This document shows positions 22,424 through 32,007 of a DNA stretch of 64,000 bases, one piece after another. The translations under genes and the position numbers were made by a program. Where the stretch lies: contig MU128970.1 of the NCBI GenBank assembly GCA_014904985.1, forward strand, positions 68,989 to 132,988. The letters are read 5' to 3'. The notes beneath the pieces were generated by a model that was not told the DNA's origin, made no database searches, and worked only from the letters and a program-made list of their open reading frames with translations. Numbering within the stretch: position 1 is the first letter of the stretch; each line of letters starts with the position of its first letter. The stretch comes from Hydnum rufescens UP504 (Eukaryota; Basidiomycota; Agaricomycetes; Cantharellales; Hydnaceae).

Positions 22424-22969
22424 TCAATAGATAGTAGAGGCAGCTCTCTCAAGGTCCAATCTGGATCGTATCACCTCGGAGATTTGAATCGAGTGTGAAA
22501 GAAGATCAAACCCATGCAAGATTTGAGAGTCGGAGTCATCGACGTCCTCCGCGTCCGTGAGCGTCATTGAACTTCGAGGCAAAGTTTGGAAGGGGTGATT
22601 CACATCGAGATCTAGGGATGGACCAGAGATGGTCGGTTCTGCACCCTGTTCAAGATTCATAACGAAATCGTGATTAGACTTCAGTCGACATCACTACGGG
22701 GGTGATCTTTCTCGGCTCGTGCAAGGACAAGCAGCCCCGAAGGCGATGGGGGACATGTCAGTGCTTCAGCAGCGGCAGGCCATATTTGCAAGGGAACAGA
22801 ACTAGCACAAGGGGAGAATTCGCCCTCCGATGCTTCCATGTTCCACACCCAGGAAAACCAGACGTCCCCTGGAGCCCCCACCGGGTTTTAGATAATCTAG
22901 AGGAGTGCTCCGCAGTGCTTTGGAAGCTCTGGATACCCCAGAGTCCCAGAGCTTCTGGTGCTCTTCCAT
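22424..22969 (-). CDS. Small protein of unknown function, two exons
   Basis: The ATG at 22967-22969 begins MEEHQKLWDSGVSRASKALR. It continues through DYLKPGGGAPGDVWFSWVWN and a hydrophobic middle (ASSVPLQIWPAAAEALTCPP, GLLVLARAEKD). The frame is kept only by adding one base at about 22880 in a G-run. An intron of about 46 bases near 22639-22684 ends aacag and has a tctaatcac branch-like word. It joins in phase to an acidic second exon (LTDAEDVDDSDSQILHGFDL, SEVIRSRLDLERAASTIY) that stops at 22424. No family was recognised. The mix of an acidic tail and consistent splice sites argues for a real gene. Confidence 0.42.
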
Positions 22970-23426
22970 CCGTATTCCTGGTAGGCTGCGTGGTGGTGAG
23001 GTAGAGAACTTAGGAGACAAGGGTCAGATTCCCTTTGCCTCACGCGGTGGTCTTCGCGGTATTTTCGGGCGCATCGCGCTTCGAGAGAAATATGGGCAGT
23101 CAAACGCAAGGTGCATGTGGAGCGTGGGAAAGGACGTTGCCGGGATGCTATCGCTTATGGTGCATCTATCTTATTTCTGGAAAGGAATATACAAGATATA
23201 CAAGAAAGAGAATGGGGCACTGCGGCTTCCTCTGTCCGTGCATTTTCTATACGAGCTACAGCTATTGGATCGGAGCGGAGACATGTTCATGAGTTGATTG
23301 TCACGGCCACACCGACGGTAGTAGGCTAGGTGCCCATCTATCGCCATGTTATAGCCGTGGAATTCGCTTGCTTCAGACCAGAGATCAACACTCTCCAGAC
23401 TCATTATAAATCTATTCGATACGACA
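22970..23426. other. Intergenic between the small gene and FRS2
   Basis: Overlapping open frames on both strands (for example 23035-23292 plus and 23171-23404 minus) lack any domain or splice support. I see no gene. Confidence 0.45.
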
Positions 23427-25472
23427 TTAAAACCTCACGGCTGCTGACTTTTCAACACCCTCTATCGAAACTTTATGACCCACGAGAGTGCGGATATTGT
23501 TGATTCCATACCTGCGGAAGATTTTGATTCGTCGTCGTATATCCAGTAAGGCTATTAAAATGTACGCACCGGATCATTGTAGGCCGTTCTAAGCTCAGAC
23601 CCCAACCATGCACACGGACATCGGGAGGCAGACCCATGGGCTCGAGCATTTCTGGTCGGAACATGCCACTGTTACCAATCTCCACCCATTTATTCAGTTG
23701 AGGATGGAAAGCGAAAATCTCCAAAGATGGCTTTGCAATCTCGTCAGAGAGGACAAGATAGCACGAAGCAAGAAAGACTTACTTCAGTGTACGGGTTATA
23801 GGCAGGTTTGAATCGCAAATTGGAGATTCCCATTTTCTTGAAGAAAGTCTGCATGAATCCTGAGGGTACGGCAGGGCTGTCAGGCGGGTTGAACTTCCCG
23901 AAGGGTTCCAAAGTGCTCACCAATTAGATCTGCGAGCGTCAGTCCATAATCTGCAACCACCCCTTCAACCTGGTGGAACTCGGCAAGATGTGTTGCATCG
24001 ACGGCTTCATTTCTGAACACACGATCGATACTAAACATTTTCACGGGTTTGAAGCCCCCCTTACGAGTAGCCAGCTGCCGTAGAAGTCTCGAACTACACG
24101 AGGTCGTATGTGTTCGTAAGAGAAGTTTTTGCGATTCCGCGGGTTGCCAGGGTGCTCGATACCCTATTGAACCAAAACCTCCGTTGGTGTGCACTTCTTT
24201 TACCTTCTCATAGTATTCCCTCGGGGGTGGGAGAGATTCCACAGGATCTAATTGACCATAAATGCAGACTCAGTTAAGTAAGAGAATAAGAGGGAATGGA
24301 GTTACCGGAGATGTAGAAAGTGTCTTGCAAATCTCGCGCAGGATGTTGCTGAGGAACGAAAAGGGTATCGAAGTTCCAGAAGCCAGAATCTACATATTGT
24401 GAAGTGGCCATTTCTGCAAAACTTTAACCAAAGCGTGAGTTTAGCCAATAAGTCATGTCCGATTTGGACGCACCCCATTTCGAGAAAGATATTCCGGAAC
24501 TCCTCTCGCACTTTGAGTAGAGGATGTAGAGCTCCCCCATTCGGTGGTGCTCCATCTGCGTCGAAATTGTATTTCTTGAAGTTAGATGTTTTCCAGGCCC
24601 CTCTAGTGATGGGGTTTCAGGTTGGAAGATCTACCAAGTCAATCCAAAGACGCACGTCGCAAGCATCTCGGAAGTCAAATCAGTTTCCGGCTTTTCGATC
24701 GAGGTGCTAAAGTGCAGTCCTTGCTGCACGGAGAACCAAAGTAGCTTCCTAAAATGGTGCAAGTCGAATATAAATACGCCTAAAATATGCTTAAGGACTC
24801 AAACCTTGGTGCCTACTTTTGAACGACCAATTTTCTTTTTCTCAGTTCGGCAAGTGATTTCTCGCCCGCTTTCAAAGTCCCAGTATTCTTGATCTCGATT
24901 AACTCTTCCCGAGTCGCATCGACAATACTCGGGATCTGTATTAGATCGTACGGGAGAATGAATGAGAATAGGTGGATGGGATGAAGATATTCGAGTATAC
25001 GAACCAGCTTCACTAGATTATCGCCCTCCTTCCCGATCCACCCACTCTTGAAAGCACGCCCTTGGCCGATCTTGGCACTTTCATCGCCAACTGCTTGCCG
25101 AAGATCTTTTATGCTCATACCGTTCCCTTGCCCCTTGAGTGGGAGTACGGCCCATACGCGAGCCTCGTGGGATCCCTGTTCCGCTAACTGTGCGCCTTCA
25201 GTTGATAGATCGTACGCGAGAATCTCTTGGGTTGAGTAGAGAATTATCTTATTCGGTTATTGTGATTCAATCTAGGGATCCCCGATAGGTTCAAAAAATG
25301 GCATCCCCACCTCGCGGCTGAGAAGTGAGTTTAGTGCGCCTTGAATGAGTAATTGAGCATCTTGAGAAGTAGCGGGTTTGGATTCCCCAGGGAAGATAAT
25401 AGTGCGAGTGTCTTTGATTTCCGATTCTTTATCTAGAATGTCCAGCACAAGCTGTTGCAGTTCCAAAGACAT
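23427..25472 (-). CDS. FRS2: Cytosolic phenylalanyl-tRNA synthetase alpha subunit
   Basis: This is the catalytic subunit of the alpha2-beta2 enzyme that charges tRNA-Phe. Ten exons join in phase to 503 residues, the same length as yeast Frs2. Exons from the 5' end are about 25472-25311, 25247-25005, 24935-24817, 24748-24656, 24602-24474, 24421-24306, 24247-23921, 23859-23783, 23730-23570 and 23511-23427. The N-terminal winged-helix part contains [20 protein letters not shown]. The class II core shows [40 protein letters not shown], motif 2 ([19 protein letters not shown]), [28 protein letters not shown] and motif 3 ([20 protein letters not shown]). The start is the ATG at 25470-25472; the in-frame TTG two codons upstream is not used. 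No indel is present, which makes this gene a useful control for sequence quality. Confidence 0.97.
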
Positions 25473-25882
25473 AGTCAATGAAGAATGGTGACTACGGAAC
25501 TTGCCGTGTCACATTTGTCACAGACCCCGACTTGGAACTCTTACATGGGAATGATTACCGTTGTAATGTGCAACATTTTTATTGCCCCAGAGAAGATAAC
25601 ACGCTTTCGCACGCAGTCCGATGTTCTTGAAGACGGTGCACACGGACAAACGATAAAAGAGAGGACTCAAGGAATGATGACAGGTAGAATAACAAATAAG
25701 TTTCCCAAAGTCGCACAGTTAATTAATTGCTTGGCTGCGACATACGAGTTCAACAACAGTAGGTTGATTTCATTGGGTGCGTACAGCGACAGTGAGAGCG
25801 CGTATTCGAGGAGTCATACAAGAGGGAGAATATTACATAGTACAGGTTTGGTGGAAGGCGGGGATCTTGACTTTGCCAACCA
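25473..25882. other. Intergenic between FRS2 promoter and DDR48-like copy B 3' end
   Basis: The left part carries the FRS2 promoter. From about 25675 it matches the downstream flank of copy A (acaggtagaataac, then caacaacagtaggttgatttcattgg and tcatacaaga at similar spacing). The open plus frame 25485-25889 has no domain support. Confidence 0.5.
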
Positions 25883-27240
25883 TCAATAGTTGTTGGACCC
25901 GTAGCTGTCTCCACCACCTCGGTTTCCGCTTCCGTCTACAGAAACGGTTGGGTAAGCGACTTAGTCTCACGACTCGACAAATAAGAGGAAGAAGCATGCT
26001 TACAGCTATCATTACCGCCGCCGTCTGCAGGGTGAACAATTGGGTGAGTAAATCGCGACCATTAATGTAATGACCAACTGACAATTCTTATTGTTATTGC
26101 TTCCATCTACAAACAGTGCCGCTAGAAATAAGCCAGACCAATCCTGGAAGGTATTAGAAATGCTTACAGGAGTCCTGGTTTCCGGAAGAACCATACGAGT
26201 CATCATTCGAGCTCGTTTTGCTACTTTCGTAGGAATCGTTGCCCCCGGAACCGTACGAGTTATCGTTCGACCTGGTGTTGCTGCTTCCGTACGAGTCGTT
26301 TCCCCCAGAACCGTACGAGTTATCGTTCGACCTGGTATTGCTGCTTCCGTACGGAGTCGTTTCCCCCAGAACCGTACGAATTATCATTCGACTTGGTGTT
26401 GCTACTTCCGTAGGTGTCATTTCCCCCGGAACCATACGAATTGTCGTTCGATTTGGTGTTGCTACTTCCGTAGGAGTCATTTCCCCCGGAACCATACGAA
26501 TTGTCGTTCGATTTGGTGTTGCTACTTCCGTAGGTGTCACCTCCCCCGGAACCATACGAATTATCGTTCGACTTGGTGTTGCTACTTCCGTAGGAGTCAT
26601 TTCCCCGAGCATACGATTATCGTTCGACTTGGTGTTGCTACTTCCGTAGGAGTCGTTTCCCCCAGAGCCGTATGAGGTATCGTTTGACTTCTTGGTGTTG
26701 CTACTTCCATAGGAATCGTTGCCCCCAGAACCGTACGAGTTATCGTTCGACCGCGTGTTACCACTTCCGTACGAGTCATTGTTGCTGCTCCCGTATGAGT
26801 CGTTGCTGCTATTGTTGTTGGAACTGCCGAAGCCCAGGTTCTTGCCAAGCTGGCCCTCAGCAGCCTTGGCGATAGTAGAGGCGATACCGCCCTAACCAAA
26901 ACAGACAACGAAATCAACCTCGAGATCAGCTCTTCGCAAGGAAATCGAGGGGGAAATCGTAGAGAGGGCGAAAGGAGTGGAAGAGTGAATAGAAGCGTAC
27001 TCCACCGCCTTGTTGGTTTCCGAGGAGAGATTCTGCGGTGTTGAGCAGGTTACCCTGAAATGGGATGCGGGCAATACAATTGAGCAAGGAAGTGGGGTCG
27101 GGACACTAGCGAGACGTACTCCACCACCTTGTTGGTTTCCGAGGAAAGATTGTGCGGTGTTGAACAAGTTAGACTGAAATGAGATGAGGTCAATACCATT
27201 GAACCAACAAGTAGACGGGGACAATATCGAGACCGACCAT
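25883..27240 (-). CDS. DDR48-like Asn/Ser/Gly-rich repeat protein, copy B
   Basis: The ATG at 27238-27240 begins MVGLDI. Two 54-base exons follow (27120-27173, SNLFNTAQSFLGNQQGGG; 27001-27054, GNLLNTAESLLGNQQGGG). The next exon (from about 26892) starts GGIASTIAKAAEGQLGKNLG and runs into NDSYGSSNNDSYGSGN. It continues as about nine copies of a 20-residue unit of the form GGNDSYGSSNTKSNDNSYGS. Small 3' exons end DSYGSNNY before TGA at 25883-25885. Within the array the frame breaks near 26350 and near 26605, where the DNA repeat loses register; the opposing frame (MTPTEVATP words) is an artefact of reading the same repeat out of phase. Repeat words match yeast DDR48, and the N-terminal helix is not known from DDR48. 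Role unknown, perhaps stress-related. Confidence 0.65.
26230..26760 (-). repeat. 60-base coding tandem repeat array
   Basis: About nine units of 60 bases, each encoding 20 residues, with several rows nearly identical (26401-26460, 26461-26520 and 26521-26580 differ at only a few positions). Edge units are more diverged. Length changes that break the 60-base register occur near 26350 and 26605. Confidence 0.9.
27001..27173 (-). repeat. Tandem exon duplication in DDR48-like copy B
   Basis: Exons 27120-27173 and 27001-27054 are both 54 bases, both phase 0 and both encode xNLxNTAxSxLGNQQGGG. The introns that follow also start alike (gtacgtctc and gtacgcttc). Copy A has only one such exon. Confidence 0.8.
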
Positions 27241-27312
27241 GGCGTATAGTCAAGAGTTGAGAGAAAGACAAGTGGGGTGGTATTGGGGTGGAGGGATAGG
27301 TCAGAGCGATGC

Positions 27313-27433
27313 GATCTTAAATGGAATCGATGGCGTCTCGAATGGTCATCCTTAATCGAAGAACGTGGGACCGAGTGCGGAAATAATGGCGCAAAACGTC
27401 AAAAAACTCTACTGTCATCTACTGTCATGTGAG
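27313..27433 (-). promoter_or_regulatory. Promoter blocks of DDR48-like copy B
   Basis: gatcttaaatgga is at 27313-27325 (73 bases upstream of the ATG), cgcaaaacgtcaaaaaac at 27390-27407 and catgtgag at 27426-27433, in the same order as in copy A. A direct repeat of actgtcat (27411-27428) lies beside the last block. Confidence 0.5.
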
Positions 27434-28041
27434 AGGACCCGAAGAAATGCTCCCAGGGCGATCTAAATCAAGCACTTCCAAACGGGGTAGGATACCGAAA
27501 GTGGATTAGGAGAAAATACGCGAATATATGGATTATTGCCAATAAACGTGATGGATCCTTACCTGTCAGCTATAGATAGTGCATGGCCTTGCTAATCAGA
27601 CGTCAGCAGGCGTCGGCGGAAGATTCCTCCACACACGTCGACAGAAAGAGGGAAAACAGAAAACATTGCGAGCACGAGCTTAGGGATCAGGCTAAGACAA
27701 GTTTGTGCAGGAATGAGGCCTAGGCCTAGCACCGCAACTTGATGTACTCAGCACAGGCCTCAAGGGGCACCCCATATAACCAAGAAACCCCGAGACCGCA
27801 ATCTCCTCGGCAGTTATTACCGGATCAGTGAAACTGTCAACTCAGCTCGATCGCGTCAGGCTCATCGTCCAAGAAGCACGTCTGGGGACTGTGCCATTTC
27901 GAGAGACGTAGGGACCCACGCCATGAGCAAACGAAGGGGACCAGGTCCCCGTTCTGACGCTTACTGAGGTACGTGAGGGGTGTACATCGCAGCTCCCTTT
28001 CCTGGAATTTGGCAACAAAGAACAACACATCCGGAAGTAAA
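27434..28041. other. Intergenic, distal promoter of DDR48-like copy B
   Basis: The minus frame 27837-28028 (ends DDEPDAIELS) could be a last exon of the neighbouring beta-fg family gene, but I found no splice pair to prove it. Otherwise nothing was recognised. Confidence 0.4.
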
Positions 28042-29120
28042 CTAGCAAGATAGGTTTAGATAGCAAGTTGGGAGTCTCGACCAGAGGGCATTTATTCCAA
28101 CTATGAAATCAGAAAGGGGGTTAACGAAGATACACTGGGTGAGAAGTTGCATTGAGCCCACCTCAGCCAGAAGCTTCGCAACAGTAACAGCAGCAGAATT
28201 AACGCTATCCTCTACGGTGCCACCGCCGCCAGCTCCCAATTCTGCAAAAAGCCTTTTTGCTTCGTCTGTCGCTCGCTTTATCTGAGCCTCCTCCCCACCT
28301 AGGGCAGTAGTATCTGCTCCGGGGGCCGTGTATTCATTGAATACCTTGAGTGCAGCGGCGGTGCCAATGTCGCGAGCATCCAGTGTCGCTCCGTTCTTCT
28401 CTTCATATGCCTTTCTGCGTGACTCTTCAAATTGCTTTTCTGCAAGGGGTTCCTGCATGGAGAATATGCCAATGAAATTCGTCCATTACTGTATTCCTTT
28501 CGTGGAAAGTCATTCGCATTGGAAATGCATACCTGTGCCAATAGACGCGCCACAGTGACAGCAGCACTATTTACGACGTCCTGCTTAGTTCCGCCGCCTC
28601 CCGGAGCGCCCAAAGTGTCAAAGAGTCTGCCTCCTTCTGCTATCGCCCGAGGGATCTGGGCAGATCGAGGTCCCCTTCCATGCGCTTCATCTACCGCCGC
28701 CACAAACTTCCTGTAGATATGGAGCGCAGCAGCGCCGCCCAAATCCCGCGCATCTACATGCCCCGAATCAGAGCGGAGGTAAGCCGCGTTATATGCGGCA
28801 TCAAATTCGTCTTTGTCGATTGGACTCTGTTTGGCATTTGGGTCAATCAGATCTTACGATCTTCAAAGATATGACATAGGGGGCAATATGCGAACGAGAG
28901 GTGCTTCATTCTTCCCATCCAGAATGGCCTTGGCGGCCTTGAACAGCGACGTATTATGGTCAAAGCCCTCCTCTTCGGGTGTTCTGAAATAGACGCCTGA
29001 CACTAAGACAAAACAGGTTCATCAGCTTTGATCTCCTATCGTGATTCAACACGCTCGGACATACGGCTCTGTTGTCTCGCTACTGGGGGGACCATTATGG
29101 AGGGTGGGTACTTTCCGGAG
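28042..29120 (-). CDS. Beta-flanking-protein family member with two tandem domains
   Basis: Two copies of the family core are read on the minus strand. The first (about 28845-28532) contains DEFDAAYNAAYLRSD, VDARDLGGAAALHIYRKFV and ending SAAVTVARLLAQ. The second (about 28455-28170) contains EEKNGATLDARDIGTAAALK, RATDEAKRLFAELGA and ending SAAVTVAKLLAE. An intron of about 77 bases separates them, and an upstream exon near 28890-29000 carries TPEEEGFDHNTSLFKAAKAI. The pattern of a Gly/Ala-rich helix, A..LF...GA and SVNSAAVTVAKLL is that of the beta-flanking (DUF7721-like) proteins of agaricomycetes, whose function is unknown. The start and the 3' end are uncertain; the frame after the second core stops at 28042. 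It is divergent to the canonical member at 29674. Confidence 0.6.
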
Positions 29121-29673
29121 CCGAATACGATCAGACTATACACTCCGATATGGATTCACGAGATATATCACTTACTTATTCGATACTGCTATTGGATGAT
29201 AAAGCCAGGCTACCACGGTGTAGGGCGAAAAAGTGGCCAAGCGCGAGAGCGAGGTGTGTTATATAGGCAAAGAAGGAGTCATATCATATCGAGCTGTGTA
29301 ACGCCGCGGCAGTGCAGCGGACCTGTCATTGCGGTGGTAGCTACAGCGATCCGACCGACAACAAAGGCGGGAGGTTGATAAATTAAATCATTACCTGGAG
29401 ACTGGAGATCCCCACACCATGAAAGGAAATCGCTACATGAACAATCGCCTATTCTGGATCGACAAAAGAGGAAACTAGAAACGCATATTGCGCAGCTTTT
29501 CTCCAGTTTTTCGTGCCTGTAAATCAGAAAGGGCACGCGGCTTTCCTCCAACTTTATCCGGAATTTCCTGGACGTCTGGTTGACGCAAGGCCGGCTGTGA
29601 CATTATTTGAGTGTGACGGCAGAGTGACAGGTGATAATTACGTAACTTCATTCTAACCAACCAACAACCGATC
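29121..29673. promoter_or_regulatory. Region between two divergent beta-fg family genes
   Basis: It presumably holds both promoters and the unidentified first exon of the minus-strand gene. Minus frames at 29279-29551 and 29475-29813 overlap the plus-strand gene start and show no domain. Confidence 0.4.
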
Positions 29674-30779
29674 ATGGTAAATAACGTTCTCGGACCACAT
29701 CGTAGGTGTGAGTGCTTGGATCGCTGACATTCCCGGTGTAGGACGGAATATTCAAGCTTGCGAAGCAGGGTTTTCAGGCGTACCAGGAACAGCAGGAGCA
29801 GCACCCGCAGCAACCGCAGGGGAACAGTACGTCTAACCTTCAGATCAGTATTATCCGGCTCTGAAGCTTACATCCGGATTGCGCATTGAAGACCAGGGGG
29901 GTGGTCAAGTCCACCAGACTGGTGGTGCCGAATTAAATAGTCCAGATCATGGCGATGGAGGAAAGCCAGCCACTCCCGATTGTCAGTGCTGCATGTTCTC
30001 GATTTCCCAGCCCACTATCCCTTCGAGAAGGCCCCTGATCGATCTTAATTCTTCATTACCTGTGACATTCCAGTGGACCACAGCCATATTCTTCAGACCG
30101 CGGATAATCACAGTGGCTCTTCGGGCAATAGCGAGTTGTTTAAGCAGGGCTTGAGTTTCGTTCAGAGTCAGCTCGTACGAGCTTTTTGCCACCACCACCG
30201 TCCCCGATCCTGCTAACTAACTACTTGACATCACGCTCTCACCTTCCTAGTCCTCAGGCCAAGCGCATCACGTGGACTCCGATGCTGAGCTCCAGAAGGC
30301 CCAAGATGCTCACAAACTGGCAAGCAATGGTCAGCCGCTTAGCTCCTCCGATATAGGCTCCGCTGCCGTCTTCCGCGCCTTCCAAAGCTTCGCTGGCTCC
30401 GGTTCGAGTGGCGGCGCAAACTCGCAGAGCAAGATCATTGGCTTGGCGATGAGTGAGGCAAGCAAGCTCTTTGACCAGAGTGGAGGCGCTTCGGACGGTG
30501 GAAAGAAGCAAGATGTCATCAACAGTGCCGCTAGCACTGTCACGAAGCTCTTGCTCAAGGTATGTCCATTCCTGTCTCCAGGAAGCACCGTTTTCAAGGG
30601 AGAAGTCCATGTCTGATGCGTCTTCGTTGCGTTTTTAGCACCAAGTCTCGTCCGCCATCGGTGGAGGTAATAGTGGGGGTCTGGGCAGTTTGCTAAGCCT
30701 CGTACGTCTTCTCGGTACCTCTCAAGGTTCTCCACTTCATGCAGATCGACTCCTTTCACAGGCCGGGAAATTCACGTAA
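29674..30779 (+). CDS. Beta-flanking protein homologue (beta-fg), linked to the HD mating-type locus
   Basis: The start codon is an exon of its own (29674-29676) followed by intron 29677-29741, giving MDGIFKLAKQGFQAYQEQQ, the usual N-terminus of this family. Later exons give DHSHILQTADNHSGSSGN, then SELFKQGLSFVQSQ. The main exon (about 30250-30558) has DAELQKAQDAHKLASNGQPL, SSSDIGSAAVFRAFQSFAG, IIGLAMSEASKLFDQSGGAS and KKQDVINSAASTVTKLLLK. A short exon has SSAIGGGNSGGLGSLLSL, and the end is near TAA 30777-30779 (SQAGKFT). This is the single-domain form known as the beta-flanking gene, which marks one side of the A mating-type locus in Coprinopsis and relatives. Molecular function is unknown. 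The last intron boundary is ambiguous. Confidence 0.85.
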
Positions 30780-32007
30780 TGTGATGCAAACATGTTGTAA
30801 TTCATGGACTGGACCAGTTGTTCAGCCATCGATCCTGTGTGTCCCTCAGTCACTAAAGACAATCTGTACTTGTATGTATATGCATGTGGTATTGTGAACA
30901 CCTGAATGAATCATTTGCCGCTTTATTGGCACCCTTGTATTTTCCCTCGAGGCTTGTTCGCGACACTGTTGACTCGGACGAATACATATCGGACTGAAGA
31001 GCCGTTAGCACGCGTGCGGCACGGAGGATGGATTTCCTACTGAAATAGTAGTTCTCAATTGTCTTTTCGTATCGCCTGGGGGGCTTGCATTCGTGGGGAG
31101 GCTATTTCAAGCTTGCGAGAGAAGGCGATTGCAAAGCGAATCCCTTCCCCCCTTGGGCTTGAGTGAGAGGTCCAGTTCCCATAACGTCCGTTCCAGTCTC
31201 ACGCTATGCTCTTATTATGAATGCATGCGCGTCACATTTTGTGTACATGGAGCGAGCGATGGGTCTCTCGCGCGATGACAGGAGACAGACTGTGCGAAGA
31301 GAAGAGACTAGGATTCACAGGGTGTGGGATAACAAAATTGGAAGAATCGAAGCTGCCGGGTGCTGTTAAACGAGGGGTATCAAAGGCCATTCTGTGTCCC
31401 AGAGTAGAGACACCCGTATCATGGAATTTTCGAGATGCTGCAGGGTTGTATGTACATCTGATGTCGCAGAGAGCGCCAATTCGATACAGGCCCGAAAGGA
31501 AAGGACAGCATTTCCAAGGAGCGAAGGCCATAGAGGATGACTCGTCAATTTTGGCAGGGCCAAGTGGTCATCCAGGAAGGAACAGTCCTTGCAATAGCAC
31601 ACCACGGCCCGGCTTGCCCCGCATAACAGTCCTGCGCAATTTTGGGAATTTGAGGTTCAGAAATCCAAGCCTTTTAAATCCCGCATGAGTCCATCTCTGA
31701 TGACACGAAAGACTTCGAAGGGGTGCAGGGACACGTCGCGAATGGCTGCCCGTGATGCTTTAGTCATTACTAGTATATCGCATCGTCGACTCATAGATCA
31801 GTAACAGATATCAGGTCCTGAGGAATATTCTTTCGGATCCCTATGTAAAATGTCGAGAAGATCATCATTGGAGGTTCTCCGATTCTCTCCGCGCCAGCTG
31901 GGCTGCAGAAAAAGAATCAATTGCGGCAATTGCCGAGACGCGACGCTGTGACATAACCATAACATAACTCTAAGTCACACACGCCTGTTCGCTCAATCTT
32001 AACTGTG
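30780..32007. other. Intergenic, no supported gene
   Basis: Opposed frames at 31221-31688 (plus) and 31232-31605 (minus) overlap. The minus one contains VVCYCKDCSF, a faint echo of a GFA zinc motif, without the rest of that domain. The right end is the TRM4 promoter, with ataaccataacataac repeats at about 31952-31968. Confidence 0.45.

Larger units (their letters stand above)
25675..27433 (-). repeat. Segmental duplication, copy B (DDR48-like gene plus flanks)
   Basis: This is the counterpart of 20190-21492 in the same orientation. Relative to copy A it has an expanded internal 60-base repeat array and a duplicated N-terminal exon. Limits were judged by eye. Confidence 0.7.

Noticed and set aside
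26154..26612. Minus-strand frame with repeated MTPTEVATP words
   Set aside because: It is the same 60-base repeat read out of phase. The SYGSSNTKSND frame connects to real exons on both sides.
26230..26760. Regular repeats considered as a CRISPR array
   Set aside because: The whole 60-base unit repeats without unique spacers, and it is coding DNA of a eukaryote.
31232..31605. CYCKDC motif suggesting a GFA (glutathione-dependent formaldehyde-activating) domain
   Set aside because: Other zinc-binding cysteines and the downstream G-S block are missing, and the frame overlaps an opposing one.
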